Positions 60,057 through 64,000 of a stretch of DNA of 64,000 nucleotides are shown here, one piece after another. Both the position numbers and the translations under genes were made by a program. The stretch's first letter is position 1, and each line of letters begins with the position of its first letter. The notes beneath the pieces were generated by a model, which was given only the letters and a program-made list of their open reading frames with translations, made no database searches and had not been told where the DNA came from. Origin of the DNA: Ensifer adhaerens (GTDB lineage: Bacteria; Pseudomonadota; Alphaproteobacteria; Rhizobiales; Rhizobiaceae). Location: the NCBI RefSeq assembly GCF_013283195.1, contig NZ_JABEKT010000002.1:558001-622000 (forward strand), in the 5' to 3' direction.

Positions 60057-62123
60057 TTACTTCCACATGGTCCGCATGCGCGCGCCGACATCGATGCGGA
60101 TCTGACGGGCGCTGCGCTCGGACGCGGAGGCGCTGACCAGTGGCCAGGAAGCCGTCTCGAAGAACTGCAGGAGGGTTGCCGGAATGAAGCGCGTGCGCGC
60201 GGCGTAGACGTGACGATCGCCTTGCGCGTGCTGGCCGCTCGTGAAGAACCGCTGCGGCGTGATCAGTGTCAGGCTGTCCTTCGCCCGCGTCATGCCGACA
60301 TAGAGCAGCCGGCGTTCCTCCTCAAGCTCATGAGTCGTGCCGACGCTAAGATCGGAGGGGATGCAGCCGTCGACGACATTGAGCATGAAGACGGAGCGCC
60401 ATTCCTGCCCCTTGGCCGAATGGATGGTCGACAGGATCAGGTAGTCCTCGTCAAGCAGCGGCACGCCCGCCTGGTCGCTGGTCGCATCCGGCGGATCGAG
60501 TGTCAGCTCGGTGAGGAACCGTTCGCGGCTGGGATACCCTCCGGCAATCTGCTCCAATTGCAGCAGGTCGGCTTTTCGTGTGTCCGCATCCTCGTGGATG
60601 CGGTCGAGATGCGGCTCGTACCATTCGCGCGCCTGGGCAATTTCGCCCGGCCAGCCGCCGGCCTGTTTGCGCAAGCTCTCGATCAGGGTCACGAAAGCGC
60701 TCCAGCTGTCGCCGGAGCGCGGCGGCGCGGGGATTTCCGCAAGTGCCGCCAGCGGTTCCGGATCGGCGGCAATGGCGTCGAGGATCTTTCCGGCGGTCTG
60801 CGGGCCGACACCCGGCATCATGTGCAGAAGGCGGAAGCCTGCGACCCTATCTCTGGGGTTCTGGGCGAACCTCAGCACGGCCAGCATGTCCTTGACATGG
60901 GCGCTGTCGAGGAACTTCAGCCCGCCGAATTTCACGAAGGGGATGTTGCGTCTGGTCAGTTCCACCTCGAGTGGTCCGCTGTGGCTCGATGTGCGAAACA
61001 GCACTGCCTGCTGTTTCAGCGTCATGCCGACCTCGCGGTTTTCCAGCACCTTCTCGACGATATAGCGCGCCTGGTCGGCCTCATCGGCGACCGCCAGCAG
61101 TTTCGGTCGTTCTGGTGACTGGCGCTCGGTCCAGAGGTTCTTGGTGAAGCGCTCGCGGGCGAGATCGATGACACCATTGGCGGCAGCGAGGATCGTCTGG
61201 GTGGAGCGATAGTTTCGATCAAGTGTGATGACGTCGGCCGGCGGGGTGAACGTTCCCGGGAAATCCAGGATGTTGCGCACGGTCGCCGCCCGGAACGAAT
61301 AGATCGACTGCGCATCGTCGCCGACAACTGTCAGGCCCCGACCGCCGGGCTTCAAGGCCATCAGCACGGAGGATTGCAGGCGGTTGGTATCCTGATATTC
61401 GTCGACCAGCACATGGTCGAAACGGTTGCCGATGTCCTCGGCGAGTTCCGGCACACTGACGGTCTGCGCCCAATAGAGCAGCAGGTCGTCGTAATCGAGC
61501 ACGTTCTGCGCCTGCTTCGCCTCGACATAACGGACAAACAGCTGCTTCAACTGTTCTTCCCAACCGGAAACCCAGGGGTAGTGCGCGCGCAAGACTTCGC
61601 CGAGCGACGTCTCGGAATTGACCGCCCGCGAATAGATCGACAGGCACGTGCCCTTGGTCGGAAAGCGTGTCTCGGTCTTGGAGAGGCCCAACTCATGCCG
61701 CACGAGGTTCATCAGGTCGGCGCTGTCTTCCCGGTCGTGGATGGTAAAATCGACATTGAGCCCGATCTGTTCGGCGTAGATGCGCAAGAGGCGCGCGCCG
61801 ATGCCGTGGAACGTTCCGGCCCAGGTGAGCGCATCGGTGGCCACCGACGCGTTAGCGCCAAGCACCTGGGCGCAGATGCGTTCGACCCGTCGGGCCATTT
61901 CGGATGCCGCGCGGCGCGAAAACGTCATCAACAGGATACGGCGCGGATCGGCGCCATTGACGATGAGGTGGGCGACGCGATGGGCGAGCGTATTGGTCTT
62001 GCCCGACCCGGCGCCCGCGATGATCAGAAGTGGCCCGGCGATCGTTTCGCCCGGAGCGGTCACGCCAAATTCGACGGCATCGCGCTGTCGGTCGTTCAAT
62101 TTTTCCAGATAGGCCGCCGCCAC
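60057..62123 (-). CDS. UvrD/PcrA-type superfamily 1 DNA helicase
   Basis: A 688-residue helicase: Walker A GAGSGKTNTLAHRVAHLI (about 37-55), motif Ia LLMTFSRRAASEM, Walker B LVDEYQDTNRLQ, motif III GDDAQSIYSFRAA, and STIHSAKGQEWRSVFMLNVVDG with motif V/VI LLYVGMTRAKDSLTLI. It unwinds DNA 3' to 5'. It is shorter than E. coli UvrD (720) and lies in an SOS-type operon with dinB, so it may be a specialised rather than the housekeeping UvrD. The start is GTG 62123, with GAGGA upstream. RecX is divergent beyond a 278-base gap. Confidence 0.92.
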   Translation of the reverse strand: MAAAYLEKLNDRQRDAVEFGVTAPGETIAGPLLIIAGAGSGKTNTLAHRVAHLIVNGADPRRILLMTFSRRAASEMARRVERICAQVLGANASVATDALTWAGTFHGIGARLLRIYAEQIGLNVDFTIHDREDSADLMNLVRHELGLSKTETRFPTKGTCLSIYSRAVNSETSLGEVLRAHYPWVSGWEEQLKQLFVRYVEAKQAQNVLDYDDLLLYWAQTVSVPELAEDIGNRFDHVLVDEYQDTNRLQSSVLMALKPGGRGLTVVGDDAQSIYSFRAATVRNILDFPGTFTPPADVITLDRNYRSTQTILAAANGVIDLARERFTKNLWTERQSPERPKLLAVADEADQARYIVEKVLENREVGMTLKQQAVLFRTSSHSGPLEVELTRRNIPFVKFGGLKFLDSAHVKDMLAVLRFAQNPRDRVAGFRLLHMMPGVGPQTAGKILDAIAADPEPLAALAEIPAPPRSGDSWSAFVTLIESLRKQAGGWPGEIAQAREWYEPHLDRIHEDADTRKADLLQLEQIAGGYPSRERFLTELTLDPPDATSDQAGVPLLDEDYLILSTIHSAKGQEWRSVFMLNVVDGCIPSDLSVGTTHELEEERRLLYVGMTRAKDSLTLITPQRFFTSGQHAQGDRHVYAARTRFIPATLLQFFETASWPLVSASASERSARQIRIDVGARMRTMWK

Positions 62124-62245
62124 GCCGTAGTCCTCGGTAAGTCTCTGCAGATGCTACCCCTTGCACCGCGCGCCGGTGCAAATTGCCCGGCGCTCCGGGC
62201 AATGCCGAGGCATCCCCGCCCACGAAATGAGCGATTCTTGACGGG

Positions 62246-62260
62246 GAACGAATAAGGAAC
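62246..62260 (-). promoter_or_regulatory. Alphaproteobacterial SOS box (GTTC-N7-GTTC)
   Basis: On the minus strand GTTC at 62260-62257 and GTTC at 62249-62246 are separated by exactly seven bases. This is the LexA box of many alphaproteobacteria. A TTGCAA/TATGTT promoter-like pair overlaps it, upstream of the helicase-dinB operon. Confidence 0.75.
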
Positions 62261-62401
62261 ATATCAGCCGCGGGACATATTGCAAAGGCCCCGTTGGCAA
62301 TGGCAAAGATGCGCCGCGGTTTCCGCCCGCAAATTCTCGATCCGGCGGCACGACAATCTGTCCCATTGCTGGCGGCTACCGAAGCCGCGTGCTAGCAGGT
62401 T

Positions 62402-63043
62402 ATGCCTTCGCGCCAGACTTTAGCCAACAAGCGCACTGCAAACGAGCCCGCCCGCACCGTGACACCAAACGATCTGCAAGCCGACAATTTGTCCTCCGAT
62501 ACGCCGCCTTCTGACACGCCCACCGGACGCATGCTGTCCTGGGCGCGCAACTCGGCGGTCTATCGCCTCGAGCGCCAGATGATGACCGAGAAGCAATTGT
62601 TCGACGCCATCACCCGGAAGGCGCGACAGAAGTTCGAGGATATCAGCCAGGAGCAGCTGAAGGCTGTTGCCGACTTCGCGGTCAAGTTCGCCTATGATCT
62701 GAACGCCCTGAACGATACCGATTACGCGCAGGTCAGCACCCAATCGGCGGTGCGCAGCGGAAAATCGAAACGGGCGATTGCCCAGAAACTCCAAGTAAAA
62801 GGCATAGACCGGGAAACCGCAGCCCTCGCGCTCGAGGCGACCGATGATCTCTACGCGGCCGTCGTCTTTGCCCGCAAGCGCGGCTTCGGTCCTTTTCGTC
62901 GCGGTGAGCTCGACGACAAGCGCAAAGCCAAGGAACTGTCCGCATTTGCCCGCAACGGCTTCGGCTTCGAGATCGGCAGAAAAGTATTCGACATGAGCCT
63001 CGGCGAGGCGGAAAGCGCGCTGCGGAAGGATGCCGTCCGATAG
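62402..63043 (+). CDS. recX: RecX family regulatory protein
   Basis: A 213-residue protein. A Pro/Thr/Asp-rich N-terminal stretch of about 40 residues, likely disordered, precedes three RecX helical repeats: SAVYRLERQMMTEKQLFDAITRKARQKFEDISQEQLKAVADFAVKFAYD, GKSKRAIAQKLQVKGIDRETAALALEATDDLYAAVVFARKRGFGPF and AKELSAFARNGFGFEIGRKVFDM. RecX inhibits or tunes RecA filament growth. It is not next to recA in this window. No strong ribosome site; ATG 62402 gives a protein of usual length. Confidence 0.85.
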   Translation: MPSRQTLANKRTANEPARTVTPNDLQADNLSSDTPPSDTPTGRMLSWARNSAVYRLERQMMTEKQLFDAITRKARQKFEDISQEQLKAVADFAVKFAYDLNALNDTDYAQVSTQSAVRSGKSKRAIAQKLQVKGIDRETAALALEATDDLYAAVVFARKRGFGPFRRGELDDKRKAKELSAFARNGFGFEIGRKVFDMSLGEAESALRKDAVR

Positions 63044-63294
63044 AGGCAAGGCCCGTCGAATTCATCTGCTCTGTCGGGTTGTTTCGCCCCTGGCTGACTT
63101 TGGATGTTGCTCCGGCATGGGCCGCATCAGCTCCTCGCGCGCGCCCGACCGAGTGAATTTTGCAACAGTCGGATGACCGCGAACCCCTGGCGGTGATCAT
63201 CCACCAGTGAGATCGGATTTGACCACATTTCGGTCACGAATGGGACCAAAAGCAGACCTCTCTCCGCGCATGTCCCCAACCCCGGAATAAAACA

Positions 63295-64000
63295 GTGTCT
63301 TTTCAATTGTCCCGCCGATCGCTGCTTGCAGTGGTCGCAAGCTCCATTTTGAGCGCCTGTACCCAGGTCCCGAAGCCCGGTCTCGAGGCAAAAGCCGCCG
63401 ACAAGGCCAACAAGGACGTCATTACCCCTCGCGAGATCGATCCGATCGAGCCTGAGCGCAAGGACGAACCGGCGCCGAAGCTCGACTACGCCAAGATCTA
63501 CGGCCCGGTTAAGGACGAGGGCTATGATGTTCCGGCAGTCGAGTTCGGTGCGATCAAGCCCGAATTCCTGCGGCAGGAAGTTGCCTATGCGACCAACGAG
63601 CCGGCCTATTCAATCGTCGTCGATACCCAGAAGATGTTCCTCTACTGGGTGCTGCCCGGCGGCAAGGCGATCCGTTACGGCGTCGGTCTCGGCGCCCAGG
63701 GTCGCGCCTGGAAGGGCAGGGCCGTCGTGCACTGGAAGCGCAAGTGGCCGCGCTGGACGGTGCCGGATGACATGGTCGCGCGCCAGCCGCACCTGAAGAA
63801 ATACGGTATCGAGGCCGGCGGCATGGATCCGGGCCTCAGCAATCCGCTCGGCGCGCGGGCGATGTACATCTTCCAGGATGGCCAGGACACGCTCTATCGC
63901 ATCCACGGTTCGCCGCAGTGGCGCTCGATCGGCAAGAATGCGTCTGCCGGCTGTGTGCGGATGCTGCAGCAGGATGCGATCGATCTTTACAACCGCGTCC
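63295..64000 (+). CDS. L,D-transpeptidase family lipoprotein, 3' end outside window
   Basis: Open from GTG 63295 to the right edge, so the C terminus is missing. The N-terminal SRRSLLAVVASSILSAC is a lipoprotein signal ending in a lipobox Cys (LSAC). A linker of about 60 residues follows. The YkuD catalytic domain has SIVVDTQKMFLYWVLPGGKAIRYGVGLG, HGSPQW and the Cys motif SAGCVRM, where the Cys is the nucleophile. Such enzymes cross-link peptidoglycan or attach proteins to it. No strong ribosome site was seen; a GGAA lies upstream. Confidence 0.9.
   Translation, partial: MSFQLSRRSLLAVVASSILSACTQVPKPGLEAKAADKANKDVITPREIDPIEPERKDEPAPKLDYAKIYGPVKDEGYDVPAVEFGAIKPEFLRQEVAYATNEPAYSIVVDTQKMFLYWVLPGGKAIRYGVGLGAQGRAWKGRAVVHWKRKWPRWTVPDDMVARQPHLKKYGIEAGGMDPGLSNPLGARAMYIFQDGQDTLYRIHGSPQWRSIGKNASAGCVRMLQQDAIDLYNRV

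Noticed and set aside
1..64000. tRNA, rRNA, prophage, insertion sequences and plasmid origins
   Set aside because: None recognised by sequence motif on either strand; a covariance-model scan would be needed to exclude short tRNA-like genes fully.

Overview
The window is GC-rich alphaproteobacterial chromosome, or a large chromid, most likely from Rhizobiaceae (Rhizobium, Agrobacterium or Sinorhizobium/Ensifer group). This rests on gene content: many ABC and TRAP importers each with a local regulator, FecI/FecR/TonB-receptor signalling, a GTTC-N7-GTTC SOS box and CCTCCTCCC-loop small RNAs. I see no rRNA, tRNA, CRISPR array, prophage or intact insertion sequence. Gene density is high and most intergenic gaps are under 300 bases.

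Layout. 1-10.9 kb: a cut-off AI-2E/PerM permease, an LtrA-FAD oxidase pair joined by a 19-bp tandem repeat, small stress or secreted proteins, a LysR/SAHH-like/Gfo-Idh-MocA run and a PAS-GGDEF diguanylate cyclase. 11-16.3 kb: an ECF sigma/FecR/TonB-dependent transducer system in which fecR and the receptor gene share a matching promoter motif. 16.3-25.8 kb: small enzymes, an HxlR-controlled oxidoreductase, chrB-chrA chromate resistance and an RND efflux pair. 25.9-32.6 kb: a TRAP importer with shikimate dehydrogenase and dehydroshikimate dehydratase, under a TetR regulator. 32.6-35.7 kb: a divergent Lrp regulator and a PDH-E1-like enzyme. 35.7-40.4 kb: an exopolysaccharide (beta-glucan type) synthase operon.

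40.7-46.8 kb: a polyamine-type ABC importer with a P1/DmpA aminopeptidase and an RpiR regulator. 47.3-54.5 kb: a second RpiR regulator, an AfuABC/FbpABC-type importer, a histidine phosphatase and a Na/Pi-type transporter in one tight operon. I read this as a candidate uptake, dephosphorylation and phosphate-disposal pathway for a phosphorylated compound. 54.6-57.4 kb: small genes (RidA, GlxA-type AraC regulator, SRPBCC). 57.7-63 kb: a DNA-repair neighbourhood (DEDDh exonuclease, dinB, UvrD-like helicase with an SOS box, recX). It includes a four-hairpin array of CCTCCTCCC-loop (cuckoo/CcsR-type) small RNAs between the exonuclease and dinB. The window ends inside an L,D-transpeptidase lipoprotein gene.

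The strongest non-gene signals are the cuckoo-type array (58738-58895), the paired FecI-type promoters (12712 and 13816), the SOS box (62246-62260), the 19-bp tandem repeat (2702-2739), and palindromic operators beside several regulators. All functions are read from sequence and family knowledge; no database search was run.
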